Of a DNA stretch of 64,000 nt, positions 49,600-61,456 are shown in pieces; the first letter of the stretch is position 1, and every line of letters begins with the position of its first letter. A model generated the notes under the pieces. It was not told the DNA's origin. It saw nothing but the letters and a program-made list of their open reading frames with translations, and did no database searches. This DNA is from Odontocerum albicorne (Eukaryota; Arthropoda; Insecta; Trichoptera; Odontoceridae). The translations under genes and the position numbers were made by a program. The stretch is from the NCBI GenBank assembly GCA_949825065.1, contig OX463849.1:39771852-39835851 (forward strand), given 5' to 3'.

Positions 49600-49800
49600 T
49601 GTCATGTTACATAACGCGTCAGCCATGTTTGTTGACATCGGAGAACCGCGTATTGTTTTCTCGCGGTATATTTTTCTTCAGTTGTCAGACCGCTCGAGCT
49701 ATTATGTTGTTACGTTGAATGGTGGCCGACTGAGGAGTTGATGATTCACCGTGTGCTAGAGCCGTTGTTGCTATGTGCGATATGTCTAGTTCTCATTATT
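49600..49800. other. GC-richer single-copy stretch
   Basis: It contains several CG-rich words (AACGCGTCAGCC, GAACCGCGTATTG, CTCGCGG) and no repeat similarity. No gene or transcription signal is apparent. It might be regulatory DNA. Confidence 0.2.
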
Positions 49801-49884
49801 GATTGTTTACGACAATTCGTCTTGTTTACCATAAATAATGTACTTAAGTCATGGTCATATTTACCATAAATAATGTACACAAGA

Positions 49885-50075
49885 CGACCTCCGTAGCCTA
49901 CTTGGTAAGATGCTTGTCACCCGACCAAAAGGTTGCGAGTTCAATTCCCGATGAAATCCAGATTTCTTAAAAAAAAGGATTCCAGCCTGTTTTCCACTTA
50001 AGGCCTCTTTAACATCTTTCTGGTTGGTTGGAAGATGTTGCCAGGGTGCACAAAAGTGCAATACAATATAATGAT
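49885..50075 (+). mobile_element. tRNA-derived SINE, near complete
   Basis: The head CGACCTCCGTAGCCTACTTG GTAAGATGC and the B box GCGAGTTCAATTCCC are well kept. The body TTCTGGTTGGTTGGAAGATG and a short tail follow. Confidence 0.87.
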
Positions 50076-50157
50076 ATTACTTACAAAAATCGTAATAATA
50101 TTGTACAGGGAAATTCTATTTAACTCCATATGAGATGATCTCCATATCATAGATCTG

Positions 50158-50610
50158 CATAAATGCTGTGGAAAGGGGTACACGTAGAATAATAAATGAG
50201 TGGACAATGTATGACATAATACGAAATAAGTGATTAGGGATGAATGTGACGTGTTGAGATGAGGAAGAAGAGTACTCTGAGATGGTTCGAACAAAGAAAG
50301 AATGAATAGAGAAAGGCTAACAAAACAAATGTATAATGCAAATGTGAGTGAAAGGCGTAAGCGAGGAAGACCAAGGAACGTATGGTTGGATCGAAGTGAA
50401 TAATGATATTTTGAAAGAAGGAAACGTTGAAAGTCAGGGAAATCGTAAGAGTTACGACAGAACAGTCGTAAGAGTTACAAGATTTGTAACAGAAATTGTA
50501 TGGATGTAGAAGAAGTTAATGAGTTGTGTCGAGATAGGTAAGTATGTCTTCTCAGCCTACTCTGACAGGGAATTGGTGTGATGGTTTGTATGTATTCATA
50601 CCATTTTAGT
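50158..50610 (+). mobile_element. Tail of the RTE-type non-LTR retrotransposon, longest copy
   Basis: It starts near AAATGCTGTGGAAAGG, contains LRWF at about 50281 and a stretch equivalent to GRRGRGRPRK at about 50350, and ends ACTCTGACAGGGAATTGGTG. Stops and frameshifts show it is dead. It begins close to where the copies at 10930 and 21376 also show AAATGCTGTAGAA. Confidence 0.75.
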
Positions 50611-52207
50611 AAAAAAATTATCTTTCATAAATCAAAAATACTCAGTTTGGTATTTTTACCTATTTGGCACTGGGAATAAACAAGTCCACAGAAGTACGAG
50701 TATCTAAATCTTACAATACGAGTACGTTTGTTATGCATATGGGTCTTCTTATTTTAAGCTTTAATTTTCTGACATCGATTTGACATAACTTAACCGCGTG
50801 TATATGGTAAATTCAAAAGTGCCACTAAAGCGACATTTAACACCAAAACTACGTAATTCAAGAAACCTCTTTTTTATTGTTTTTTTTTTCGGAACGTTTT
50901 TTTATATTTACGTGTTCTCATTTACATCCCTTCAAATCGTTGGTTTATAAGATTATTTAAAAAATCACGTTATTTACAACCTATTTAATTTTAATATTAG
51001 GAATATAATTTCTTTCTTTTGAAATTATGTATTAAAGGATTTTATTATTTGACTATTTGATAATTTCAAATGAAACTGGCATTTAAATTGGGACATGACG
51101 GCATTTTTCTTAAAATTATTTATTTACATTTTCGTTTCAAGGAATGCGATTTCGAGAATTTTTAATCTGAAATTATGGTTATTTTATATTTTATTTAATA
51201 ATATAAAAATACCTCTTTTTTGTGGCGTCAATAACTAACCAGCATATTTGTTCTAGATAGAGGCTTAATTGAATAGTGACATTTTCAACATGTTGTCAAC
51301 CCGTATATGGCATCTATTTTCCTATTGATTTAACCACTATGTTAGTAGGCTCTGTCGAAACCGTTATTTTTTCTTTTTAATTCTCATCGTCATTGACTGT
51401 ATCCATGTCCGAAATTGTGAAATAAAATAATGCTCGAAATTTGTGTCAATTTTTCATTCCAATTAATGTAGTCTCGCCTCGGCAAACATTTCCAAAACAC
51501 TACAATATGTTGACTTTTTAACAATCATATGATACAAAGCTTTTAAAACATTCTTTTCCAGCTTATATTTTGATGCATTATGTTAAAAAAAAAAGCTTGT
51601 CCGTTATAATACAAATTTGAAGAGGTCATTGTGCGGACTATATGGGCTTGATGATACAATCTATCGCCTCTTCCGTTTTCAGTAGCTTTTTGCAATATTA
51701 TATTTGTATATATTTACTGTTTTTCATTTCTTGCACAGCATCTCTAAGTCGCAATGGTAATGTGCGTCATCTCTACATGATATTGTCGACAATTCTCTGT
51801 TTTATCTCTTGTAAGATCGTTAGAATCTTCACCTCTGTAATTTTCCTACTGCATACATGTTTTATGACCGTATCTATCATAATATGATCGTATACCTGCC
51901 TAGGCTGGTGTTAGGTGTTTGTCGCCTAGCTATTATATGTATTACTTTTAGTTTTTTTTTATTAAAGGCATCATTAGTTTTTTCACCCTTTTAAAAATAT
52001 CTTCTTTTTTTCTAGTTATGATTTAGCTTCTTATAGTGCCTTTTTCATATTATTTTTCCCTATAAAAGTTTTTATCTTTAGAAATAAGTTAAATCTCAAT
52101 TAGCAGAATAAAAAGCATTATTGTTAATATAGTAATTATGATCAGATTTATAGACTTTTTCAAACTTTAATAGAGGTCGAGCTATTTTAAGTCTATACAT
52201 CAGTAAT

Positions 52208-52538
52208 TTCCAACCAAGGTTCTGCGAACGCTGAGCCTTTTGTTAAACCCCAATATTCAATTTGGGTTCTACGGACCGTTTCCAGAGTTCCTCGAGAATC
52301 TGCAAAAGTTTGATAAAACGTAAAACTTACCACCTTCTTTTTGTGATTTGTTCAAAATGTTTCTATTAACATCATGTTATATTTATTATTATTTTTTTAA
52401 TTAACCTTACTGCGTTATATGATTTTTTTTACGATTTACTTTTGTCAATATTTGCCATACTTGTCAGGAAAGAGTTACCCAAGTTTTAAGAAATATTTCA
52501 AGAATTCCTCCAACCAAAACAGGTTAAGAATCACTAAT
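52208..52538. mobile_element. Probable decayed hAT-type MITE
   Basis: The left end CAGTAATTTCCAACC and the right end (inverted TAGTGATTCTTAACC) are similar to hAT termini. The flanking words (CTATACAT and ATATACAA) are only approximately alike, so the target duplication has decayed. Confidence 0.5.
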
Positions 52539-53027
52539 ATACAAATGTATTTTATGAAAATTGATAAAATTCTAAAGAGTATACCTTAAAGCTTGTCTTC
52601 AACCTAGAGACTTTGCCTTCAATCCCTGGTCGTGATGAAACAGAAATATTCCTGGCCTATTATATTTACAGTAGTTTTAACATGTTATAGGTTGGGAAAA
52701 AAATAAAATGTCGCAAAATGCTCGTCAGATCATACTGTGTACAATTGAATTGTAATACAACAATTAGAAATCGAGGAAGATTAATCATCACCATTAGGCC
52801 AAGTTGCTAATCGGGGAGCCAGAGAGAACAAATCTCCACTTTATTCCATCCTGGTACACATCTTTCTCTACTGGCACGATTCTTACACCTCGCATTGCTT
52901 ACTCTCCTGTTATAAAGGCTTTTCATTCTTTACCTCTTTCAGAATTTAATTAATTTGATCTTGTCACATTTTTCAAGGTCTCGAATTTCTCGTACATTGT
53001 ATACCTACTAGTATAGATTATGTTTGT

Positions 53028-53078
53028 ATATCATCATCCATTCTTTCTACGTGGCCGAACCATCTCAATATTACAAGA
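53028..53078 (-). mobile_element. Fragment of the RTE-type non-LTR retrotransposon
   Basis: The - strand reads LRWFGHVERMDDD-like codons (GAGATGGTTCGGCCACGTAG). The rest of the tail is not clear. Confidence 0.6.
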
Positions 53079-53555
53079 GGAAGAGTAATTTGCTATAACG
53101 ATTTGAATGGTAAAAAAATTAAATGTGTTTATCCTTTATTGAGTTTATTTATTACTTTTTCTATCATTAAATTACTTAAGGTTTTTAAATGGCTTAAATC
53201 TAATGTTTAAAATGCCCTAACAAATCTTGTATCGCCTCTGTTGCCTTCGAACCTTGACGTATACTCGGGATGACGTCACCCGATGTCTGGTATCGCAATA
53301 TACTAGGAAGTTATCTTGGCACCACACTCCGCGGGCGCCTGCCGCTACACGTGGCTTCAATCCTCTCATTCATTCACATACCTACAAATTTTTCAAAAGT
53401 AAATATACCACCAACAAAACAACAATTCCGTTTTATTAATAAGAAAAGCCCAAAATAAAAAAAAGTGCTATAAATAATAAACACACATAGCGACACATTA
53501 TGTGACAAACCTTAACGGTAAGGATCCTGGGTTGTGTATTACATTGCGTTTGGTC

Positions 53556-54193
53556 TTAACCTTTCCTTCCCTGTGTTGGGTATCTTCTACACGTTGCTTC
53601 TAATAACCATCAATATCTCTATAAATATAATAAATACAAGGTTAAGATTTTAGGTATTCCTCCATAATATATTTACGCATTGATTTAAAAAATAACATTA
53701 ATAATAATCAGAATTTATCGACTACATCGTGGGTATTTTGTGAAGATATCGGAAACAAATTCGCATTTAAACGCTGTGAGTGCCTCGACCTTGTGTCTTG
53801 ACGATAGGTGAATAGTATGCGAGAAGCGCGACACTATATTCGCATCTCACTCTTGCATACTCCACTGAATTGCGAGGAGCTGAATTGTCTCAACGTCGCA
53901 AGCATAAGCGTAAGCGCCGGGGTATGCGACTGACGTTCCGCGCCACAGTAGCTTCTAGGCTTGCAAATAGGTTAGACGTACGCCCGTTCCGTGAGCGTTG
54001 CCAGATGGGTTTTTAATGTTTTCAGCAAGTAAATCGCAATTATTATAATGTTTAACTTCAATTATAATTAATTAAGGGGATTATCTATGAATGCTCTTAT
54101 TTTTCCGATTTAAAATCGCTAATTTTTGATCGCGTACTCACTACCCAACACCGGAGCACGCGTTTCAATTTTAACACCGTAAGGGAAGGGTTG
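53556..54193. mobile_element. Decayed TTAA-type piggyBac-like MITE
   Basis: The left border is TTAA (53556-53559) followed by CCTTTCCTTCCCTGTG. The right end, inverted, is CCCTTCCCTTACGGTGTTAA, bordered by TTGA where TTAA would be expected. The right end is very like the left end of the element at 5857. The interior has GC-rich hairpin-forming words around 53815-53870 (GTATGCGAGAAGCGCG and TTGCATAC). Confidence 0.5.
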
Positions 54194-54244
54194 AAGGCAC
54201 CTTTGTAACTTTTGATGCGTATCCTCTACTATCTCCTATTTCGT

Positions 54245-54443
54245 CTTTGTCTGTACCGTATTGTATCACTTTTGTTGTATACAATCTAATCAACTGGATG
54301 TAATGCCATGTGGCAATATCTTTTAACCAATTAGAAATATGAAAAAGTGAACTTCTTTTTTTTTAAATAATCTTCCAACGAAAATCGAACCCACGACCCC
54401 CGGGTCAGTAAACAGGCTTTCTATCAACTGGGCCACGGGGGTC
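54245..54443 (-). mobile_element. tRNA-derived SINE, - strand
   Basis: On the - strand: ACGACCCCCGTGGCCCAGTT, then a B box GGGTTCGATTTTC, then a tail region with GCCACATGGCATTACATCC. It lies head to head with the + copy starting at 54641. Confidence 0.82.
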
Positions 54444-54640
54444 GTTAAAATCTTCATCTGAAGGCCATCCAGCACTTTTTTCTTTGAACTCCTCCGTGTT
54501 CATAATACGATATTGATGTCTCTTCACAAATATTTTTTTTTTCATGTATAACAACACCCAAATCATAGATGGTTCAAAAATCATAGATGGTTCAAAAAGC
54601 AAATCACTAGGGGAAACTGTAAGAAAGGATAAGATTGATG

Positions 54641-54852
54641 ACGACCTCCATGACTAACACAAGTTAGTAAGGCACCTGCCTGTCTTTTAATCCGTTTTAG
54701 CCGGTTCACTTTCGGTTGGAGTCCAGATTTATATATAAAAAGGGATCCCACTCTGGTTTTCACTTAAAATATTTCTGGTTGGCTGGAAGCGATTTCCAGG
54801 TGACTATAAGCTCGCTAAGTTATACTGTATACAACGGAAGTGTAAAACAATA
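54641..54852 (+). mobile_element. tRNA-derived SINE
   Basis: The head GACGACCTCCATGACTAAC is followed by a damaged B box, TTTCTGGTTGGCTGGAAGCG, and the tail TATACTGTATACAACGGAAG. Confidence 0.82.
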
Positions 54853-55374
54853 TAATAATTTCTTGTCTTAAAAAATACAATATATACGTACTATTTTTTT
54901 CGCGTTTTATATTTTTTCCCCTTATTTCATTGATGGTACATTTTTTCTTTGTTAGCTTAATTAGTGTTACAATTCTGTATACAATATATTTCCTCTTATT
55001 TTCATTCAGTTGGTGTTTCTCAATCAACCTTCTTACAAATGTTTAGATTGTATTTATTTTGTTTTGTAAAACTTTTTTCCTTCCGAAAGAGATTGTTTCT
55101 GTTTACATTTGATTTCGGTTAAGTAAACTCCTGTTACAGATTTAGACGTTTTTATCAATTTACGTATTATTTTTCGTGCTTTCGTTTACTGTGACTCATC
55201 GGTCTGCTTTTATCAGTTTAAAAAACAACTGTAATTAAATGAATTTGATAAAAAAAAACTAGTTTTAAAAACTTGTTTGGCAGCCCTCTCGTTTAAAAAC
55301 CTTTTTCAACATTTAAAAAAAATCGGTTCGACGGTATATTGACATTTCAATGTAAGTTTGATGTAGGTCTCTCC

Positions 55375-55530
55375 TCTCCTACTCCACTCGTTCATATCTT
55401 GGATACAACAATGCGTCCACTTTTCTGACATCATACGACCATAAAACTAAACGTCTTCTAACACTTATTTTCCCTTTCCTTGGTCTCCACTCCAGCACTT
55501 TCTGGATCCAACTATGTGCACTGCCAAGTA
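55375..55530 (-). mobile_element. Non-LTR retrotransposon fragment, second family
   Basis: A - strand frame reads WIQKVLEWRPRKGKISVRRR, similar in layout to a LINE C-terminal segment of the kind W-x-x-x-VLEWRPR. It ends before the last exon and is in antisense to the host gene. Confidence 0.6.
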
Positions 55531-55758
55531 TCACATCTGGGCTAAAAAAATCAGGACATACCTACTTGATAATTTTATGATGATGTTTTAATGTCAATAC
55601 ATGAATTTTGATAATGTTTATATTATATAATATATTGACCAAAAAAAAATTCATCTAGTTTTTTTAAATATTAAAACTTTTCTTTGTTTATAGTCAAATC
55701 TCCTTTGATTTGTATTATGTGATTGTGTTTATTGACCTATTATTTTTTTCTTCCACAG

Positions 55759-55991
55759 AAAATGCTCGCAAATCCGGTACCCGTGTCCTCGTCCATTGCC
55801 AAGCTGGAGTTTCTCGCAGTGCTACAATAGCTATAGCCTACCTCATGCGCTACAGGCACATGTCCATGGTGGAAGCGTACAAGATGGTCAAGTTAGCGCG
55901 TCCCATAATTTCACCTAACCTCAACTTCATGGGACAGCTCGTAGAATTGGAGCAGGCCCTTCGCGCCGGCAGTGGTGCTGGCCCTTCCTGA
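55759..55991 (+). CDS. puc: Last exon of DUSP10/puckered-type phosphatase (catalytic P-loop to stop)
   Basis: The acceptor TTCTTCCACAG precedes 55759. The split codon G+AA restores [19 protein letters not shown]. The motif HCQAGVSRS is the HCxxGxxR phosphatase loop, with the nucleophilic Cys at 55797-55799 and the phosphate-binding Arg at 55815-55817. The following AYLMRY and [14 protein letters not shown]...ELE motifs are typical of DUSP10 and puckered. The stop TGA is at 55989-55991, shortly after [14 protein letters not shown], which is where the catalytic domain normally ends. The ATG at 55710 lies in the intron and is not a start. The open frame continues after the stop; see the next entry. 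Confidence 0.94.
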
Positions 55992-56333
55992 GAAGCGCCC
56001 CTGGCCCCCGGGGGCGCCAGAGTACGCCGCGCCACTCCGCGGGAAGCTAAACGTCCGGCGTTATTCCGCCAGAGTCCAACGAAATACCGCGGACGCCCGG
56101 CGAAATTCCGTAACGTTCCTCCCGTCGACGTGAAACGCCAAGTCTCATCGGATGATTGTCTTTCAAACTCTGAAACTAATGGAAGAACAAACAAGAGAAA
56201 ACGAAGTAAATTAAAGAAATCCCCACGCACTGTTCATAAGAAACATATTTCTGATATCAACAAGAAAAGACGCTCTAATCCCAATGAAAAAAGCGAACGT
56301 CGGTCCGTAAAGGGACGGAAAAGGACATGAAGC
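55992..56333 (+). CDS. puc: In-frame 113-codon extension after the TGA stop, possible readthrough tail
   Basis: Directly after the TGA the same frame is open for 113 codons to a second TGA at 56331-56333. The tail has about 36 Arg/Lys and only 9 Asp/Glu. It contains clusters typical of nuclear localisation signals, such as NKRKRSKLKKSPR, NKKRRSNPNEK and VKGRKR. The sequence becomes strongly AT-rich with stops soon after 56333, so the composition border coincides with the frame's end. Readthrough is known for many insect genes; the UGA here is followed by G, not the favoured C. Alternatives are a lineage-specific nonsense mutation, a sequence error, or an ordinary 3' UTR open by chance. Confidence 0.5.
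55995..56017 (+). promoter_or_regulatory. GC-rich RNA hairpin just after the stop codon
   Basis: GCGCCCC (55995-56001) pairs perfectly with GGGGCGC (56011-56017) around a 9-base loop, with CCCCCGGGGG offering an alternative pairing. It begins three bases after the TGA. Stem-loops 3' of a stop can promote readthrough. Pairing is seen in the sequence; function is inferred. Confidence 0.55.
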
Positions 56334-59300
56334 TATTACGTTTATTTATTATTATGTAGAAAAATAATTGTATAAAAATTATAACAAGGTACGAAAAAAC
56401 ACCCTGAACTGATTGTAAAGTAGTTAAGAAATAATTTATAGGTTGTACAAAGATACTTAAGAATTGTACGGGTTTGAATGTAGTAACTATTTATAATATG
56501 TATAATGAAAAAATCAATTCTTTTGGATTATTTATTTGTATTAAAAGCGTGTATTTTTGGCCTCAATATATATTTTTTTCGTTTGTGTTGTTTCTTTAAT
56601 CGTTTTATTTATTTTCGTAACAAGTGAAAGTCTTTGGCAGCGATTTAGTACATATGACTTTTATAAGTTATTCTGCTATCATTTCATAAGAAAATTTTAA
56701 ACGAGATAAGTTGAGAAATTTTTATTTATTTGTGCCAATAATACGAGGCTTGGATTATCTGCAGTTACCGATCTGCGAAATCCAAAGTTTTCTACAAATA
56801 AAATATTTCAATGGTTACTTGGAGATATAAAATAAAGAAGAAAAAAGTTCTTATTTCATTTACTTACTATATTTTTTTAATACAAGCGATTCATTCAATC
56901 AATGTGATTGACTTTTGAATAGTCTTGAAATTAGTGTTGAACTTTTTTAAATCATATTATAGTAAAACTATAAGAAAATAAAATATCCTTGAAATGTATC
57001 CAGTTTTGATCTTTGCGTTCCTTTGATGAAAAATTTGTAAATAAATTTTTTTAACTCTAATATTTTTTAATCCGCAATATCATCTCCAATTTAGAATTTT
57101 TTCGCATGTTTCTTTAACATACGGACTTTTTTGTTTATATTATTTCTCCAAGAAAGGATTCAAATGCATTATTTAGTGTCATACCAATTACGTTGAACTA
57201 ACCCATTTTTTTAGGTTTGTGAAAGAATGAGAAAGATTTGTTGACTTTAAAATAGTTATAGATATTAATTACCACTTACCAAGTCTTCAACTCATCAGGG
57301 GTGAAGCAGATTCTAGTCTAATCGGGATCTAAGGCTGTGTCAATCTTTTGTAATAAACTTAACAAAACAGAACTCTTTCTTAATAATATGAAGGTTGAAT
57401 GAATTTATTTTATTCAAGTATGATAACTTTTGGTGTAGATCAGCTATCGATTTCTGATGTTTCGCAAACATCGAAATCAAGAATATTTAAAAACTTTATA
57501 TCAAACCTATGTAGCCATAACACCGTGACCAGTATTAAAGGTAAATATAATAGTTATAAAAAATGCTTTTCCTAATTTTTCATCGAACTCTTTTATGTAG
57601 GTATTTTTAAGAAATTTTATTTAATGGAAACAAGTTTTTTTTCGTTCGCCTGTCAAATTTCTAAATACTGGTAACGGCGTTTTGTCTGGAACAACACAAT
57701 CTGCAGATAATCTAATTCATAAGTATGTGCCCCACTCAACATATCCAATTTATGCGTGTTTATATACGAAAAATGAGGGTAATATATTTTCATTTTAAAA
57801 TCGAGGGCATATTTGTAACTTAAATTATCTGTATCAAACATTATCACATAATATCACACTGAACTTAAGTCATATCATACTGCCTGCCTTAAATTGAAAT
57901 TAACTTTCATAGTTTACATTCTTTGCATAGGTAAACATGTGTCTTGTACAACTTAGGGCAAAGTGTTAACACATTTAATATTTTGAGAGCATATTAGGTG
58001 CGCTTAACATAGCGTTTAATGATAATAAGAATATGCTTTAATAACACGAATTATCATAACAAGCCTTGATCTTTGCAGTGTTGGAGTTCTTGCAATACTG
58101 AATGATTGGTTGTAATAAAACACTGCTGAGCAATCTGTATCTTCTATTCAATATTCATTTTACTCTGCAGATAAATACATAGTTACCAACTTTTTAATAT
58201 TATAATTAATAGAAAACATTCACTGTTTTAAGTGTGATGTTTCAGAAATCGCAATGTTAAATTGACAAAGGTGTAACTGTTCCCGACATTTTTAATTTAA
58301 AAAAATACATCTAAAGTGTTGATTTTTGTATGCCGATTGAATTGATGCATCGAACTTGCTTTTTTTGATAACTCAAATATTTATAAAGAATTTTATTAAA
58401 TAAATTGAGTATATATCGATTAATATAATACCTTTTTAAATAAAAACATAATGTCCACACTTGTCAATCTCACGTCACGATATATTTAAAAATATATTAA
58501 AGTATAAAAAATGATATCTTTCTAGGACCAATGTAATAAATATATTTAACAATAACTAGGCGATATTTATTATAAATGGATCAGATTGCTGTGCTTTGTT
58601 TTTTTTTAATACACAAGATTGAATAGAAATAAATATAAGATGCCAGAATTTGCCTTATTGTCATGATTAGTCTGGTCGGGTTTGTCTTGTGATTTGACAA
58701 TATCAACTGGCCAAGTAGCTTGCAAAATGCCAGTGTCTTCAGATAATGTATGCACACCTTAAACAAATTAAATATGTAAAAATACACTACTATAAAATTG
58801 AATACAATCTTACTAGAAAATGTAAGGGAAACTGAGTGAAGAATAAGTTTTGACTTCTTTTCACTGCGTTTGCGGTTTAATTTAAATGAATCCATAATAA
58901 CTAATTAATTGATTAACTTAATCAAGATAAATCTTGAGCATTAAGATTGAATTTAAATTTACAAATGCCAGTTTATTATGAATTTTATATTCATAACTAT
59001 AAGCGAGCAATTCACACATACACTGATATTTAGTTTATTATAATTATTTTCACTATAATCTTATTGATAATAATTAAACTCTTGAAAATTTAACAAAAAT
59101 TTTGACAGTAATTTTGAATAACTCGAACCTTAATGAAAATTTGATAATGTTTATATCGTTCTTCTTTGTTTTTATAAATAAAGCTTGTGCTATCAAGTTT
59201 ACATGAAAATAAGCTATAACGTACAACTTTCAAATTTGATAAAAAATTCAACGTTATTCAATTGTGTGCATTAAAATTTACTATTAACACCATCGCTTCA

Positions 59301-59414
59301 GATGCGATCGTTTGCCTAATTAAGGCATGTTTCGATAGCAAAAACATAATCTCATAAAATATAGAGTGAAATTGATACTATCGCATTTAAAATTTTAAAT
59401 ATCCACAAATCATG
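56334..59414 (+). other. 3' UTR and downstream flank, no other gene seen
   Basis: AT-rich sequence follows, with AATAAA words at about 56796 and 56832 as possible polyadenylation signals, though such words are common by chance here. AU-rich ATTTA words occur soon after the second stop. Small ORFs (57653-57847, 58581-58895) have no motif. No repeat was recognised before the SINE at 59415. Confidence 0.5.
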
Positions 59415-59612
59415 ATGACATATGTTGCCTAGTCTAACAACCCGGAGGTTGCGGGTTCAAATCCCGCTGGGACTCAGATTTTTAAAAATTAATTCAGTAT
59501 GGTTTTCATTTAAGGCCTCTTTAACATCTTTCTGGTTGAAAGAAATTACCACATGGCAATAACCCCGCCAGGTTGTACTGTATACAACAAGTGTAATACA
59601 ATTCAGTACAAT
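59415..59612 (+). mobile_element. tRNA-derived SINE
   Basis: The B box GCGGGTTCAAATCCCGC is the best preserved of the family. TTCTGGTTGAAAGAAATTAC, CATGGCAATAACCCCGCCAG and TTGTACTGTATACAAC follow in order. The A box part is decayed. Confidence 0.87.
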
Positions 59613-60174
59613 AATACAAACTTATCAAAACGTAATTAATAAATGAGTTAAAAAATATACCTTATGTTCTGTATTTTTACATTTTTAAACATGTATCAAG
59701 TGTGGAAACATTAATTAAGGACGCAATTTTTTTAATAGTTCGTTTTTTTAATTTAGTGAATCCTGAAAAATGTTTTAATAAGTAAGTTAGTTATGTAAAT
59801 GACTATGTAGATAAATATGTTTAAGATGGTTTATATATGTTTTTTTTTAGTTTAGTACCGGGTGGTTTAATTTGGCTGTTATTTTTATAATTTCCACCGA
59901 ATCTGTTTCACATGTTTAATAATAATATCAAACGTCAAAGTATAATTTTGTAATATAATATTTCACATTTAGTATCACTAAATAAAGAAAAAAAATATAT
60001 AAATTATCTGCTTTATATATAAATACCACACCGACTTTCACATGTGCCTATTTTATTTGTTAATATTATTTACATGTACAATAAACAATATTTACATGGA
60101 AAAATATATTATTTTATTTTTAATTCCAAATTCCACCTTTTAATCCCTGCGTATCATTTTTTTTATCTGGCAAT

Positions 60175-60465
60175 AAAGTTTTGGGATTTATTATGAAAGT
60201 CACTAAGGCATTTATGAGTGGCACTGTTATGAAATATGTTTATAATTTATGGGTTTGCAGTAGATTGGAGTGCGACTCAAGCATATGAAACCCAAAAGGA
60301 ATCGAGAACTCGCTGATAGTTTATCTGCCTATAAAGTTCTGGGATACACAATGAGAGTCTCTCAGGCATTTAGGAGTGGCGCTGTTATGAAATATTTATA
60401 ATTTATGGGTTCGCAGTAGATTGGAGTGCGACTCAAGCACATGAAACCCAAATGGTATGAATAAA
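60175..60465. repeat. Direct tandem duplication of about 155 bp
   Basis: Two copies share GGCATTTATGAGTGGCACTG (or its variant), TTTATAATTTATGGGTTYGC, GTAGATTGGAGTGCGACTCA and CATGAAACCCAAA. They start at about 60175 and 60335 and differ by point changes and a small deletion. The block sits immediately before the foldback element at 60482. Confidence 0.87.
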
Positions 60466-60481
60466 AAAATCACTGGTATAA

Positions 60482-60692
60482 GTTCGGAAATTCTAGGATG
60501 AGTCCTGTGACAGCTCACAAATTTGCCCCAATACAATCTAATGTAATGTATTTACCTAAATAACTTGCTATTTATTAGAATGAGGCTTATATTAAAGTTG
60601 ATAAAATAATTAAAATTACTGAACATCGTTACAAGGTTGTATTGGGGCAAATTTGTGGGCTGTCACAGGACTCATCCTAGATTTTCCGAACT
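60482..60692. mobile_element. Foldback MITE with about 55-bp inverted repeats
   Basis: The left arm 60482-60537 (GTTCGGAAATTCTAGGATGA and on) and the right arm 60637-60692 are reverse complements with few differences. The middle 100 bases are AT-rich. Flanks include TATA on the left and ATA on the right, perhaps a short target duplication. Confidence 0.87.
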
Positions 60693-61456
60693 ATAGTTGA
60701 ACGGGTTAAAAAGAAATAGCAGCCACACCTTTATAGCAGGGAATATGGATGGTACATGGTACCCATAGTTTGATGTCTTATTTTTATTTTGATATTACTC
60801 GAGTGCTAGAAGAGACCTATGCACCTATTGTACTCGTACATATACAAATTACACAGGAAAAAACAGTGAATGCCTTGTTCATCGATACATTTTTTTAATG
60901 TATCCTCACAATGATTTACACCACTGTGAGCAAATATTGATTTCGATGCTCCTCCGCTATTGAGAGCATCATCACTCGCACACTGAATGCCCTTATTGAA
61001 AGAATTTTCAATATTTTCTACATCTCTATGTATAAATTGAAGATTAAGCTCTTTTATAAACTTTGTAGCCATCAAAGCCATTCCACATGGGAAACTTGGG
61101 TAATCATTGTTCCTGTTGTTATTAGTTTTACGAGTAGTTGGTGTAATTTTTTTTCTTATACTACATACTTAAATTGGTTTTTTTGAGTGTTAAATTTGTG
61201 TCAAATGGAAAAGAAAAGAAAACGTTCAGAATACTTAAATAAGCAAATAATTATAAGACATTTTTTATGTTCTTATTTAAAAATCTACTTACTATAAGTG
61301 TGGTGTAATAGCAAAGATGTGCGGCGAAAATATAAAATATGTGATTGCTACATAATACAACCTTGTTTCCAATATAAGGCTATCCAAGTGAAACTTGAAC
61401 TAGGCAAAAAAATTATTAAAGTAAGATATAATGCGAAAGAAAGGAGACTGTTATAT

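Noticed and set aside
55710..55758. Possible start codon for a short single-domain phosphatase
   Set aside because: The ATG lies in a pyrimidine-rich intron end and the acceptor at 55758 joins perfectly with the exon at 15611. A product from this ATG would lack the general acid.
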